Assembly: GCA_903844815.1 (NCBI GenBank)
Contig: CAIMVD010000156.1
Span: 1-64,000 of the forward strand
DNA from: an uncultured Bacteroidota bacterium
Lineage (GTDB): Bacteria; Bacteroidota; Bacteroidia; Bacteroidales; VadinHA17
Direction of reading: 5' to 3'
DNA length: 64,000 nt
The position numbers were made by a program, and so were the translations under genes. The notes under the pieces are model-generated. The model did not search any database. It saw only the letters and a program-made list of their open reading frames with translations, and was not told where the DNA came from. Of the stretch, positions 32,683 through 41,299 are shown piece by piece (the stretch's first letter is position 1; the number at the start of each line of letters is the position of its first letter).

Positions 32683-33114
32683 TGGTATATAAATAAAAAG
32701 CTCACCCTGAGCGCGCTGTTCTTATGGGAAGCGGGGTAAGCATGTTGTTGCAAATGTAGGTCAACTTTTTTCATAATCAAAAAGTTTCTAACAATTTATT
32801 TTAGTGCTTCCTTAATTATCCGCACTTCCTCAATGCTATCCAGCGTTTCCAAATTATTGGGTACAGTATGGTTGGGGTCGTACAAACGCTCAAACTCACT
32901 CAGTATTACAGCCAGCTCATCTTCCCTTCATTTTCTAATATATTCTCCAAATGTTTTCATTTTGACACAATCAATTTGACAAATTTATCCAAATGTACTG
33001 AACTATTCAATATCGCATGTTTGCGGAGCGAAAAATCAGGTCCTCTGAAAATCATGGTTGTATGTGGGCTTGTGCGATTTTTTAATTTCTACTTCTTCCA
33101 ATTCTCGCAAAGCG
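32683..33114. other. Degraded accessory region, no intact gene
   Basis: 432 bases between the Abi gene and a Zn-ribbon gene. It contains one regulator-like remnant (32796-32960). A further short minus-strand ORF just upstream of 33118 (MTNALRELEEVEIKKSHK...) stops after about 28 codons and may be another remnant. No promoter is evident. Confidence 0.4.
32796..32960 (-). pseudogene. Remnant of an XRE-type regulator with in-frame TGA
   Basis: ATG at 32960 reads MKTFGEYIRK then TGA (32928-32930), and the same frame continues REDELAVILSEFERLYDP and EEVRIIKEALK to a TAA. The N-terminus resembles the start of helix-turn-helix regulators (MKTFGEYIRxLRE). The rest looks like the end of some other or later part, so an internal deletion has probably removed the middle. 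Family guess rests on ten residues. Confidence 0.35.
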
Positions 33115-33456
33115 TTAGTCATAAAATCCTTCCATCAAAAAACCCAAGGTGAACTGATGACACTTTGGACAGAAATACCCGTCGTTGAACAGCCTGTAAT
33201 TGCACCATTCAATTGACGCTTCATCGTGCTGGAGATTTTTTCTTGACATCGATTCCTCATCGTAAAAAAAAGAATCAGGATTATCTCTCTTTACATCTTC
33301 CCTGGCAAGGATATTCTCTGCCAGGATAGTACTATTTTTCCTGTCGAGAACCGGAAAACCACAATGTTCTGTAAAGTTACTGAATCCCCCGCCGAAAAGA
33401 AGGCTTTGGCCGGCAAAACTGCAGTGGTTACATTTCGCTTTTATTATAAGTCCCAT
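33115..33456 (-). CDS. Hypothetical Zn-ribbon-like protein
   Basis: 113 aa, complete, ATG start. Two Cys pairs flank the protein: KCNHCSF at about 8-12 and YFCPKCHQF at about 95-100, which would form a zinc ribbon. I do not recognise the middle. Probably cytosolic; function unknown. Confidence 0.5.
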   Translation of the reverse strand: MGLIIKAKCNHCSFAGQSLLFGGGFSNFTEHCGFPVLDRKNSTILAENILAREDVKRDNPDSFFYDEESMSRKNLQHDEASIEWCNYRLFNDGYFCPKCHQFTLGFLMEGFYD

Positions 33457-33571
33457 ATTTCCAGGGTTAGATTATCAATAGGAATCAATAAATATAATTA
33501 AATCATTCTTATCTGCTCTTAAAGTTCTATGGATTTTCCCTTATTTTGTACAATTAACTACAAAATAAACG

Positions 33572-33988
33572 ATGAAAAAAATCCTGATCATATTTGCTTT
33601 GTTTTTTATCTGCCTCTCAGGTAATTCACAATATAAGAAAGAAATTCTCATTGAACAGATATTAAAGACTGATACGACAACAATTGGCCAGAAAATCACC
33701 TATCCCAATTTCAGTGATAATGAGGTAACTATGTTGAAAATCACCATTCCTCCGGGAGCTTCTACCGGCTGGCACAAACATGAAGTACCAGTTTTTGCAT
33801 ATGTTGTGGAGGGATCAATTACAGTTGAATATGAAAATCACAAGCCGGTTGTCTTCACTAAAAACTCATCAATAGCAGAGGTTAAAGGGACCTACCACAA
33901 CGGGACTAACAAGGGAATTGAAAATGCAGTTTTGATTGCTATTTATCTCGGAGAGAAAGGGAAAATAAATTCAATTAAGAAGGAATAG
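33572..33988 (+). CDS. Secreted cupin-domain protein
   Basis: 138 aa. Signal peptide MKKILIIFALFFICLSGNS, then one cupin barrel with IPPGASTGWHKHEVPVFAYVVEG (metal His residues) and ENHKPVVFTKNSSIAEVKGTYHNG. Small single-domain cupins of this kind bind a metal and their reactions vary. A weak TTATTTTG element at 33537-33544 is a possible -7 with one mismatch. Convergent with the DUF1697 gene. Confidence 0.75.
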   Translation: MKKILIIFALFFICLSGNSQYKKEILIEQILKTDTTTIGQKITYPNFSDNEVTMLKITIPPGASTGWHKHEVPVFAYVVEGSITVEYENHKPVVFTKNSSIAEVKGTYHNGTNKGIENAVLIAIYLGEKGKINSIKKE

Positions 33989-33999
33989 GAAATCAAGAA

Positions 34000-34554
34000 T
34001 CAGGCCTGAATCTTAACAGCCATATCCAGAATTGTCAGTACAGTATTCCAGTTCCTGGCAGTTCCTGTAACACCCATTTTTTTCTCAAAAAAGTTGGTAT
34101 AAAGTTTCGTTTTCCCGAACCCATTGGGACAAAAGATGAAAATCTCACTCCCTGAAACTGTAAACTTGTCGGGAGGATAATCAACGTTAATTACTCTCCC
34201 GGTTTGTTCTTCCGAAACCTTTTCAGGAAGAAAAACCACAGCCATTCTGGAAGGCACAAAATTTTCTTCCATCAGGTAGGGATTGACAAGAATTAAATTT
34301 TTTAATTCTTCTACCGACCTGATCATTACAGGCACAACATAGCCGAACCTTTCAAGGATAGCCTTTTCAAGCTTTTTTGAAAGCTCCGGAACTGAATATT
34401 TAACCTCTGAGCTGAAAACAACGTTTCCGCTTTGTATAAGAGCAACTGCATCATTGAAACCAAGGTTATGATACAGTGCTGTCAGGTCGGCCATTTTCAT
34501 TTTATTATGCCCGGTCATATTTACACCTCGCAGAAATGAGATATAAACCGGCAT
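34000..34554 (-). CDS. DUF1697 family protein
   Basis: 184 aa starting MPVYISFLRGVNMTGHNKMKM, the signature start of DUF1697; FNDAVALIQSGNVVFSS and the C-terminal TARNWNTV are also characteristic. Function unknown. Its start lies one base after the AOR stop, so it is likely read through from the AOR transcript, though a functional link is unproven. Confidence 0.85.
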   Translation of the reverse strand: MPVYISFLRGVNMTGHNKMKMADLTALYHNLGFNDAVALIQSGNVVFSSEVKYSVPELSKKLEKAILERFGYVVPVMIRSVEELKNLILVNPYLMEENFVPSRMAVVFLPEKVSEEQTGRVINVDYPPDKFTVSGSEIFIFCPNGFGKTKLYTNFFEKKMGVTGTARNWNTVLTILDMAVKIQA

Positions 34555-34555
34555 A

Positions 34556-36709
34556 CTACTGGAAGTCTTTTACTACATCAATAACTTCCGGCAGATCCAT
34601 TCCTATCTTTCTGAGAAAATCGATCTTCGGAACACCATTATTGTTCCAGCCCCGTCTGAGATAAACAGCATCGCAAAGGCTTTCATATTGTGCTTCCCGG
34701 TATTTCCGCAGGACAGCCATCTTTTCTGTTGTCGATTTCCCTTCAGGGTCATAGCCAATTTTTTCTTTTAGCTGCTTATCATAACGCTCTGCCCGGGATT
34801 CATATTCTTCCATCGTTACCGGACCTGCTGCACGGTAAGGTTGCCTGTCGTGCACCCTGGTGCCATAACCACGCCGAAGGTTAAATACCCTCTGGAAATT
34901 ATAGACCCTTTCCGAGTCCTCGATAAGTCTTTTTTTATCAAATTCTCTCCCTGTTACTGCCTTATAAATTGTTACATAATTATCCACATGCTCGGGCACC
35001 TTTGCAGGCTCGTCGGTGAGGGCATTGGTTTCAGGTTCCACATCATTCCACGGAAGCTTGCACAATCCCACCAACCCGAACCATGTACGGAACATTGGAA
35101 AATAATGAAGGGCTTCTGCCTTATTTTCAAAAGTAGGGATCTGGTTGTTTACCATATCCATGAAGATGAGCCATGCCTCATCGTGTTGGGGTCCTTTGTT
35201 TGTCAAGGCAAATCCTCCCTGCTGGGCAAGAGATTCCTTCGGCATGTACTGGGAGTATTCGAGTCCTTTGTTCTCCATTCCGATGTCGTTGAGGAAGCCA
35301 GCTTCTCCCCACCCGTTGCTGATGAAAACTTCTTTCATCTTCCGGATGCCTGTTCCTGCTATTTTCCCGAATCCTTCTCCCCTGGCAAGCTGATGAAGCA
35401 TTTCAAGGGCTGCTTCGGCGTTCCCGAAACTAAGGTCGAGCCCTCCCGTTCTTTCAAGGTTTAATATACCGTTCTGGTAACACTCCATTATGAAGGCAGT
35501 TGAAGTACTCCATGTTATGGTGCAGATGCCGTAGGTATCGCAGTAGAAATTTGTTTCAATAATATACCCCGGATCGAATATTGCACAATTCGATCCAAGT
35601 CCGGCCGCATTTTCATATTCTGGTCCGTCAACACTCACAGTACGGCCTTTATAAGGGCCCGTTCTTACTACATAATCATCTACAGCTTTGCTGCACGACA
35701 TGTTGCATCCTATCCAGCATCCGTCAGGAACATTCTGGGTGAAATGGCTTTTCCAAACCGATGAATCAATCTTGAAAGCATCAGCATGGTTTCCAAATTT
35801 ATAATTCATCACCGGGAGCAGGTCGTGATCATTCATTATCTCCATCAGATGGGCTGTGCCGGTCTGTCGCATCTGGCATTGCTTATCATCGAGTTCGCGC
35901 ATTTCCCTGTTAAACCTCCGCCCTCTTTCCATTACCGCGTTAAGATCGACAACATTATTCAGGTTTCCTTTTACCCCCGGGATTTTACACACCAATGCTT
36001 TAATCCTCTTATTGCGAAAAACGGTGCCTATTCCACCCCTGCCGGCCTGTTTCAGACGAACCTTCTTCCGCTTGGGGTCATAGAAGCTGAAGTTAAGCAT
36101 CCCTATCAGAGAATGTTCTGCTGCTGAACCTGTTGAAACAACTCCTATTAACTTCTTTTCACTTTCATTATCAGAAAACATTTCGGTTAGCTGTTCTGCC
36201 AGAATATGGCTGTCAATTGCTTCGGCAGGGGCCTCAAAAATCTCAACGCTATGGTTTATACCGTCAATAAAAACGATTACGTCGCTGGTTGCTTTTCCCT
36301 GAAGTTCAAGGGCATCATACCCTGAAAACTTAAGGAAAGGACCGAAAAATCCTCCCACATTACTGTCAATCACCGAGTTTGTTTGCGGGGAAATGCTTAC
36401 AACCAGAGATTTGCCGCTACCGGAATACTGAGTTATGCCTCCGATGGGCCCCGATGAAATTATTATCTCATTTTCGGGATCATCCCATTTGGTTGACGGG
36501 GTTGTGGCATCCCAGAGAAGTCTAAGCCCATACCCCTTGCCTCCTATGAATTTTTCCTTCATTACGGGGGGAACATCTTTTTCCCTGACCTCTGTGGTTC
36601 CAACATTGATGTATAGAATCTTGTCGGTGTATCCCTTGTCGAGCGGGGTCCATTTATAATCCCATTTCTTCAGAAGCCTGTGCTGGTCTCTTATAATATT
36701 TGAATCCAT
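34556..36709 (-). CDS. aor: Aldehyde:ferredoxin oxidoreductase family, tungstopterin enzyme
   Basis: 717 aa, longer than the about 605-620 typical of AOR. It oxidises aldehydes to acids (or the reverse) with ferredoxin. The N-terminal domain has FIGGKGYGLRLLWD and SGPIGGITQYSGSGKS. The 4Fe-4S cluster is formed by Cys331, Cys335 and Cys339 (GCWIGCNMSC) and Cys550 in GLVGLCKLPW. The N-terminus (about 30 residues) and C-terminus are extended. Substrate is unknown; there is no electron-partner gene adjacent. Divergent from a ThiF/ThiS-like pair and near cofactor and transporter genes. A strong promoter lies 44 bases upstream. Confidence 0.88.
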   Translation of the reverse strand: MDSNIIRDQHRLLKKWDYKWTPLDKGYTDKILYINVGTTEVREKDVPPVMKEKFIGGKGYGLRLLWDATTPSTKWDDPENEIIISSGPIGGITQYSGSGKSLVVSISPQTNSVIDSNVGGFFGPFLKFSGYDALELQGKATSDVIVFIDGINHSVEIFEAPAEAIDSHILAEQLTEMFSDNESEKKLIGVVSTGSAAEHSLIGMLNFSFYDPKRKKVRLKQAGRGGIGTVFRNKRIKALVCKIPGVKGNLNNVVDLNAVMERGRRFNREMRELDDKQCQMRQTGTAHLMEIMNDHDLLPVMNYKFGNHADAFKIDSSVWKSHFTQNVPDGCWIGCNMSCSKAVDDYVVRTGPYKGRTVSVDGPEYENAAGLGSNCAIFDPGYIIETNFYCDTYGICTITWSTSTAFIMECYQNGILNLERTGGLDLSFGNAEAALEMLHQLARGEGFGKIAGTGIRKMKEVFISNGWGEAGFLNDIGMENKGLEYSQYMPKESLAQQGGFALTNKGPQHDEAWLIFMDMVNNQIPTFENKAEALHYFPMFRTWFGLVGLCKLPWNDVEPETNALTDEPAKVPEHVDNYVTIYKAVTGREFDKKRLIEDSERVYNFQRVFNLRRGYGTRVHDRQPYRAAGPVTMEEYESRAERYDKQLKEKIGYDPEGKSTTEKMAVLRKYREAQYESLCDAVYLRRGWNNNGVPKIDFLRKIGMDLPEVIDVVKDFQ

Positions 36710-36752
36710 TGATGAAATATATTTCGTTGTCCGGAAACCTGATGATTCTATT

Positions 36753-36781
36753 CAAAGTTAAGAAATAAAATATTGACCAAA
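36753..36781 (-). promoter_or_regulatory. Promoter of AOR gene (TTTG - 17 bp - TAACTTTG)
   Basis: Minus-strand TTTG (36778-36781), a 17-base spacer and TAACTTTG (36753-36760) match the Bacteroidota promoter pattern. Confidence 0.6.
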
Positions 36782-36854
36782 TATGATATTAATCAATACG
36801 ATAATAATTTACCTTAATAACAGTAACTAGCTGATAAATGCAAAATGGCATTTT

Positions 36855-36886
36855 TTTGCATAAAGCTGAAAAGCTTAGTATCTTTC
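36855..36886 (+). promoter_or_regulatory. Promoter of thiF-thiS pair (TTTG - 20 bp - TATCTTTC)
   Basis: TTTG at 36855-36858, a 20-base spacer and TATCTTTC at 36879-36886 (one mismatch from TAnnTTTG). It faces away from the AOR promoter about 74 bases off; the gap between could hold a shared regulator site. Confidence 0.5.
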
Positions 36887-36940
36887 GGTCATAATGATCA
36901 GGTTATTCTGTTGTGCCGGAATTATAGAGGGTAAACGTTA

Positions 36941-37528
36941 ATGAAATTATCAGATATAAGAACTCATCTTTCGAAATTCAGGGTAGGAATAGCAGGTGCA
37001 GGAGGACTTGGCTCCAACTGTGCCGTAGCCCTTGCAAGAAGCGGAGTTGGTACTCTGGTCATTTGCGATTTCGATATTGTTGAGGAGGAAAATCTTACCA
37101 GACAGTACTTTTTCACCAGTCAGATTGGAATGATGAAAACTGAAGCCCTCAGGGAAAACATTTCCCGTATCAATCCTGAAACCATTTTAATAACCCATCA
37201 GAGAAAGATAGGTTCAGCTGATGTTCCTGAAATATTTGGAGGATGCCATGTAATAGTTGAAGCATTCGACAGTGCCGAAATGAAAGAAATGCTGATTTAT
37301 TCTGTTTTTAATACAATGCCCGGTGTACCTTTAATTGTCGGATCGGGTCTGTCAGGATGGGGCAATAGCAGTGGAATCAAATACAGAAGAATTGATGATT
37401 CACTCTATATTTGCGGAGATGAATCGACTGAAGCCGTCGAAAACAATCCCCCTCTGGCACCCAGGGTAGGCATTGTTGCCAATATGCAGGCTAACGTGGT
37501 GCTGGAACTTTTGATGAAAATGAGCTGA
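36941..37528 (+). CDS. ThiF/MoeB-type sulfur-carrier adenylyltransferase
   Basis: 195 aa, a compact E1-like protein. FRVGIAGAGGLGSNCAVALARSG is the nucleotide loop and DFDIVEEENLTRQYFF carries the conserved Asp and Arg. It adenylates the C-terminal Gly of a ThiS/MoaD-like carrier, encoded immediately downstream. Short ThiF forms like this serve thiamine synthesis in some anaerobes; placement opposite AOR and near moa genes makes a tungstopterin role equally likely. Confidence 0.82.
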   Translation: MKLSDIRTHLSKFRVGIAGAGGLGSNCAVALARSGVGTLVICDFDIVEEENLTRQYFFTSQIGMMKTEALRENISRINPETILITHQRKIGSADVPEIFGGCHVIVEAFDSAEMKEMLIYSVFNTMPGVPLIVGSGLSGWGNSSGIKYRRIDDSLYICGDESTEAVENNPPLAPRVGIVANMQANVVLELLMKMS

Positions 37529-37546
37529 AATAAATTCTACTTAAGA

Positions 37547-37750
37547 ATGAAGATTTTACTTAATGACAGGGCAGAAGAATTCGCTGCAGATTCAATAAGT
37601 GTTACAGAAATGCTTATTCTTAAAAAATTCTCATATAAAATGAGGATAATCAAAATTAATGGTGCACTGATATCTAAGGAGTTATACGATTCAACCGCGA
37701 TAAATGAAGGTGATATTGTCCATATGCTCTATCTGATGAGCGGGGGATAA
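37547..37750 (+). CDS. ThiS/MoaD-like sulfur carrier
   Basis: 67 aa ubiquitin-like protein ending LMSGG, the diglycine needed for thiocarboxylate formation. ALISKELYDSTAINEGDIVHMLYL is the typical final strand region. Partner of the ThiF-like enzyme 18 bases upstream. Could supply sulfur for pterin dithiolene or thiamine. Confidence 0.82.
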   Translation: MKILLNDRAEEFAADSISVTEMLILKKFSYKMRIIKINGALISKELYDSTAINEGDIVHMLYLMSGG

Positions 37751-37760
37751 AAAAAAGTTG

Positions 37761-37768
37761 TAGGTTTG
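37761..37768 (+). promoter_or_regulatory. -7-like element (TAGGTTTG) before the FtsB-like gene
   Basis: Exact TAnnTTTG match only 8 bases before the ATG at 37776. If used, the mRNA would be nearly leaderless. No good -33. Confidence 0.25.
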
Positions 37769-37775
37769 CATAATT

Positions 37776-38117
37776 ATGATCCGTTTTAAATTCATAGACA
37801 AAATTCCTCCGTTCCTGAGGAACAGATACCTTCTCACGGCTATCATCTTTTTCATCTGGCTGTCACTTCTTGATTCCAATAATCTAATCTCCCGGTTCAG
37901 AGAAATGAAAGAGCTGAACAAACTTAAAAACGACAGGGAGTATTATACTGAAAGGATAGAGATCGATAAGAAGAAGATACATGAATTAAAAACCGACAAC
38001 GACAACCTCGAAAAATTTGCCAGGGAACAATACAGGATGAAAAAAGCCGACGAAGATATTTTTATAGTCCTTACACCCAGGGAGGACAGACAAATTACCC
38101 GAAACAATAACAAGTAA
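37776..38117 (+). CDS. FtsB/DivIC-like septum formation initiator
   Basis: 113 aa. An N-terminal membrane span (YLLTAIIFFIWLSLLDS) is followed by a heptad coiled coil (REMKELNKLKNDREYYTERIEID...) and the family end NLEKFAREQYRMKKADEDIFIV. FtsB/DivIC connects to FtsL and FtsQ in the divisome. Same strand as the ThiS-like gene, 25 bases downstream. Confidence 0.85.
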   Translation: MIRFKFIDKIPPFLRNRYLLTAIIFFIWLSLLDSNNLISRFREMKELNKLKNDREYYTERIEIDKKKIHELKTDNDNLEKFAREQYRMKKADEDIFIVLTPREDRQITRNNNK

Positions 38118-38137
38118 ATTCTTACTGTCTTCTTATT

Positions 38138-39430
38138 TCAGTCAGCGTCTGAACAAAAACTCAATAAACCATCTGATTTCTCAAGCGACCTGTAAATCTC
38201 CAGGAGTTCCCGTACTTCTTTAGGATTATTATTGCAACCCATTATTGCAAGCAACTCTGAGGCGGATTTTTCAACCGGAATTTTTTCAAAAAAACCGTTA
38301 TGCACATGGTTCAGGTATTTAACTATTCTGAACAGGTTGAACCATCCGAAGAACCTTTTACTGAATGCCTCCTGTGATGAGGTATTGTTACTGATCTCAC
38401 TAATCCTTGCCGACCAGTCATCTGCATCCATAAAAGATCTCAATCCTTCGGGCAAAGTTCCATATAAAGAAGCTACTTCATTCTCATTAAGTTGATATAA
38501 CTGTTTGGTCAGGCTGAATAATTTTCTAAGCTCCTCAAAGGCTTTTATGTTATATGAGAGGAGGACCGGCTCATTGCCGGAGGTCAGTTTTCCTATTGAT
38601 GCCCCGGTTCCGAAGGGAACCCTTGAAGATATTCTCGGAGATGGAAATACCGTTGTGGCAGTAAGGCTGAAATATCCTCCGGCACCAACAAGTTTCTGAA
38701 TAAAGTAAAAATCCTCGCCCGCCTGCTTTCTGTTCATTCCACCTTCCCTGACATACTGTAATGCCCTGACAGCCATTGAGGAACCGACGGTATGGTATGC
38801 ATCGGGATAGCCCGCATAGATATGAGCCCTCAGATAATACCTGAGATGCAGTTCATAAAGTGAAATATACCTGAAAACAGATTCACTATAATCATCCCCT
38901 TCAAGAGGGTGTTCAAAATAGATCGAGCAGGCTTTCCGGTCTTTTTTGATGTAGAATTCCTCAAAAATAGCAGTAAAATAGTTTTTATCCACACGGCAAT
39001 CAGCATCCAGGCATACTATTACTCCTTCCGGGTTTCCAATATTGCTGAATCGTCGTACCGCCTCATCCATGCCGGTCTTACGTGCCATGCCTACTCCCCA
39101 TTTTGAGAACCGGGCAGTATCGGCAGTAACATAAAAAAGCCGGAAGAAACAATCCTTGTGTTGTCTCTTCCAGCTTTCAATTTTTATTTCAGAATCGTCG
39201 TTACCCTTGCTTTTTTCAACTTCTTTATCAGCAGGAGTGTTGATAACAATTATCACCTCCGTTTTGCACCGTGGTGCATTGCATTGGTACAGTGAATCAA
39301 GAAGTTCCGTTATGCCGGGTTCATCAAAGGCTGGTACAGCAATGATTATTCCGGTATTCCTGTCAGGAGCCTCATTAATTAATTCAGGGAACAATGCCCT
39401 TTCATCGAGCCAGGCAGAGGCAAAACCCAT
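38138..39430 (-). CDS. Glycosyltransferase family 2 protein
   Basis: 430 aa cytosolic GT-A enzyme. IIIAVPAFDEPGITELLDSLY opens the nucleotide-sugar fold, CLDADCRVDKNYF holds the DxD-like metal site, and AGEDFYFIQKLV matches the ED acceptor motif. C-terminal helical region about 300-430, no membrane span. The acceptor is unknown. It lies 6 bases after the ompH-like gene. Confidence 0.82.
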   Translation of the reverse strand: MGFASAWLDERALFPELINEAPDRNTGIIIAVPAFDEPGITELLDSLYQCNAPRCKTEVIIVINTPADKEVEKSKGNDDSEIKIESWKRQHKDCFFRLFYVTADTARFSKWGVGMARKTGMDEAVRRFSNIGNPEGVIVCLDADCRVDKNYFTAIFEEFYIKKDRKACSIYFEHPLEGDDYSESVFRYISLYELHLRYYLRAHIYAGYPDAYHTVGSSMAVRALQYVREGGMNRKQAGEDFYFIQKLVGAGGYFSLTATTVFPSPRISSRVPFGTGASIGKLTSGNEPVLLSYNIKAFEELRKLFSLTKQLYQLNENEVASLYGTLPEGLRSFMDADDWSARISEISNNTSSQEAFSKRFFGWFNLFRIVKYLNHVHNGFFEKIPVEKSASELLAIMGCNNNPKEVRELLEIYRSLEKSDGLLSFCSDAD

Positions 39431-39436
39431 CGGAAT

Positions 39437-40027
39437 TTATTTTTTCTCCGACCTGTACTTCAGGTTAATTCCGTCAACGACTTTCGGTGTAATGTCGGCT
39501 GAATTATCGCTGTAAAGGACAACACTTCCGAAACTTTTACCAAGGATATACTGGTAATTGTACTCCGATTTATGCTCTTCGAGGAATTTGGTAATATACT
39601 CGAGTACCTGGCGGTTCATAACCTGTTCTTCTTCAACCAGTCCTGCCTGCAAATTACTTTGAAGATTCTGCAGTTCCTGCTGCTGTTGCATAAGGGCTTG
39701 TTCCATCTGTGCTGCGGTAGCTCTTGTAACAAGGCCTTTGTTAACCTTATCCTGATAGTCCTTTGCACCTTTTTCAAACTGAGTTCCCTTTGAATTGAGT
39801 TCAGCTTCAGCGCTCTTTTGCTTATCAAGCAGTTCCTTGCGCCTGTCGGAAAACATATCAAACTTAAATATTACCGTATCGATATTAACGTAGGCAATTC
39901 CATGACCGGAGCCTCCCTGGGCAGAAACTGGCAAGCTGCTTTTCTTGTTACCGGTAAAATGCAGGATATAAAGACCTGCTATGGCTAAGAACAGGACAGC
40001 AAACAGAGCGATAGAAACTTTCTTCAT
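39437..40027 (-). CDS. OmpH/Skp-family periplasmic chaperone-like protein
   Basis: 196 aa with an N-terminal signal or anchor (VSIALFAVLFLAIAGLYIL). The typical AYVNIDTVIFKFDMF opens the Skp domain, followed by a long Gln/Glu-rich coiled coil (about 80-150) and the C-terminal LGKSFGSVVLYSDNSADIT. Third OmpH-like gene of the window; probably binds unfolded outer-membrane or surface proteins. Confidence 0.82.
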   Translation of the reverse strand: MKKVSIALFAVLFLAIAGLYILHFTGNKKSSLPVSAQGGSGHGIAYVNIDTVIFKFDMFSDRRKELLDKQKSAEAELNSKGTQFEKGAKDYQDKVNKGLVTRATAAQMEQALMQQQQELQNLQSNLQAGLVEEEQVMNRQVLEYITKFLEEHKSEYNYQYILGKSFGSVVLYSDNSADITPKVVDGINLKYRSEKK

Positions 40028-40060
40028 TTCAACTTTAATTTTTATTAAACATTAGGGAGG

Positions 40061-40068
40061 CAAATATA
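40061..40068 (-). promoter_or_regulatory. -7 element (TATATTTG) for the ompH-like gene at 39437
   Basis: Plus-strand CAAATATA is TATATTTG on the minus strand, 33 bases upstream of the ATG. Confidence 0.4.
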
Positions 40069-40135
40069 AACAAATAAATAAATTGGATCACTTCCTGAAA
40101 ATAATTTTGGGTATGATGATGGACAAAGTTAGGCA

Positions 40136-41125
40136 TCAGAATTCGGGACAAGGAATTGCTTTCATTCGTTTGCGCGACTGGTTTACCGACATTGCGTTGA
40201 ACTCATATACAAATGATATCTCATGGGCACCTTTAGTAGCACTTATAAGATTGGAAACTGTAAAGTCGTAACTATATCCAATGTGAATCTGGTCGGACTT
40301 GAACCCAATAAGCCCGATGATAGCGTCGCCTGCCTGAGTAGTAACAAAGGGAATGCCCCTGTACCATACACCCAGAATAAGAGGTTTAATATAGTAATAT
40401 ATCCCAATGTCAGACTGGTAAAACTTACCCTGTTTCTGGAAATTAATTGCTACTGAAAGTATCTCAGGTACCTTTTGTATTAATCTCGTCCTTTTAAGAA
40501 CCTGCATACCTCCATAGAAATTGAACTTGACAGGAACGAAAGCATCATCGCCGTAGAATGAAGTTTTCGGTACAAGAAGGTGGTCGATAGTAGCGCCGAA
40601 CCAGGTTCTGTCGCTATATACAAGGGCGGAGGTGGCAAAGTCAACATCGGCCACTTTATCGAAAGGTGGCGGATTTATGGAGCTTGTTGTTCCGCTGCCT
40701 GTTATCTGGCTGCTGAAGATAAGTTTGTTTATATCCAGACCGAGATAGTAAAACTTAAAATTGACTCCCGGCCTGATATGCCATTTTTTATTTATGTTAA
40801 AATCATAGGAATACAGAAGACCGATGTTGGTCGTGCTTAAATTACCCGAGCCGGCAACATCATAAGTAGCAATTACTCCAATCCCGGAATTAAAGTTAGG
40901 CATAGCCTTGTCGAACGAAACACTGTAAGTATGAAAAACACCAGGGACAGCAGGCCATTGATCCCGGTAGTTCATCGACAGCCGGTAATCTGCTGTAGCG
41001 CCTGCAAATGACGGGGAGAGGTATAATGCATTGGCATAAAACTGGGAGAATGTAGGATCCTGGCCAAAACTATCAGATATAATGAAGAATGACAGTAGAA
41101 TTAAATATGTAGCACTCTTCCCCAA
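40136..41125 (-). CDS. PorP/SprF family outer-membrane protein
   Basis: 329 aa. Signal peptide LILLSFFIISDSFGQ, then PTFSQFYANALYLSPSFAGA, the signature of PorP/SprF beta-barrel proteins associated with the type IX secretion and gliding machinery. The start is TTG at 41125; no ATG lies in frame upstream. A near-consensus -7 (41152-41159, minus CAGE-like TATTTTCG) is possible. It follows the sigma/PKD genes on the same strand. Confidence 0.88.
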   Translation of the reverse strand: MGKSATYLILLSFFIISDSFGQDPTFSQFYANALYLSPSFAGATADYRLSMNYRDQWPAVPGVFHTYSVSFDKAMPNFNSGIGVIATYDVAGSGNLSTTNIGLLYSYDFNINKKWHIRPGVNFKFYYLGLDINKLIFSSQITGSGTTSSINPPPFDKVADVDFATSALVYSDRTWFGATIDHLLVPKTSFYGDDAFVPVKFNFYGGMQVLKRTRLIQKVPEILSVAINFQKQGKFYQSDIGIYYYIKPLILGVWYRGIPFVTTQAGDAIIGLIGFKSDQIHIGYSYDFTVSNLISATKGAHEISFVYEFNAMSVNQSRKRMKAIPCPEF

Positions 41126-41299
41126 AATTAGTACCCATTGGTTTACATTTACGAAAATAGATAATTGTAATCAATAATCCTTGTTTTTTGAGAAATTAAT
41201 GCATCTGATTGCCATTGTATACAAGTTTTCGGAATAAGTCGGGGTTCATAATCAATCGTAAACGGTTCCCGAAAGTAGATTTTTTTGACAAATTCCTGC

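Noticed and set aside
32928-32930. In-frame TGA read as selenocysteine
   Set aside because: selD is in the window, but the surrounding protein is not a selenoprotein family, no SECIS-like hairpin is evident and the gene looks deleted.
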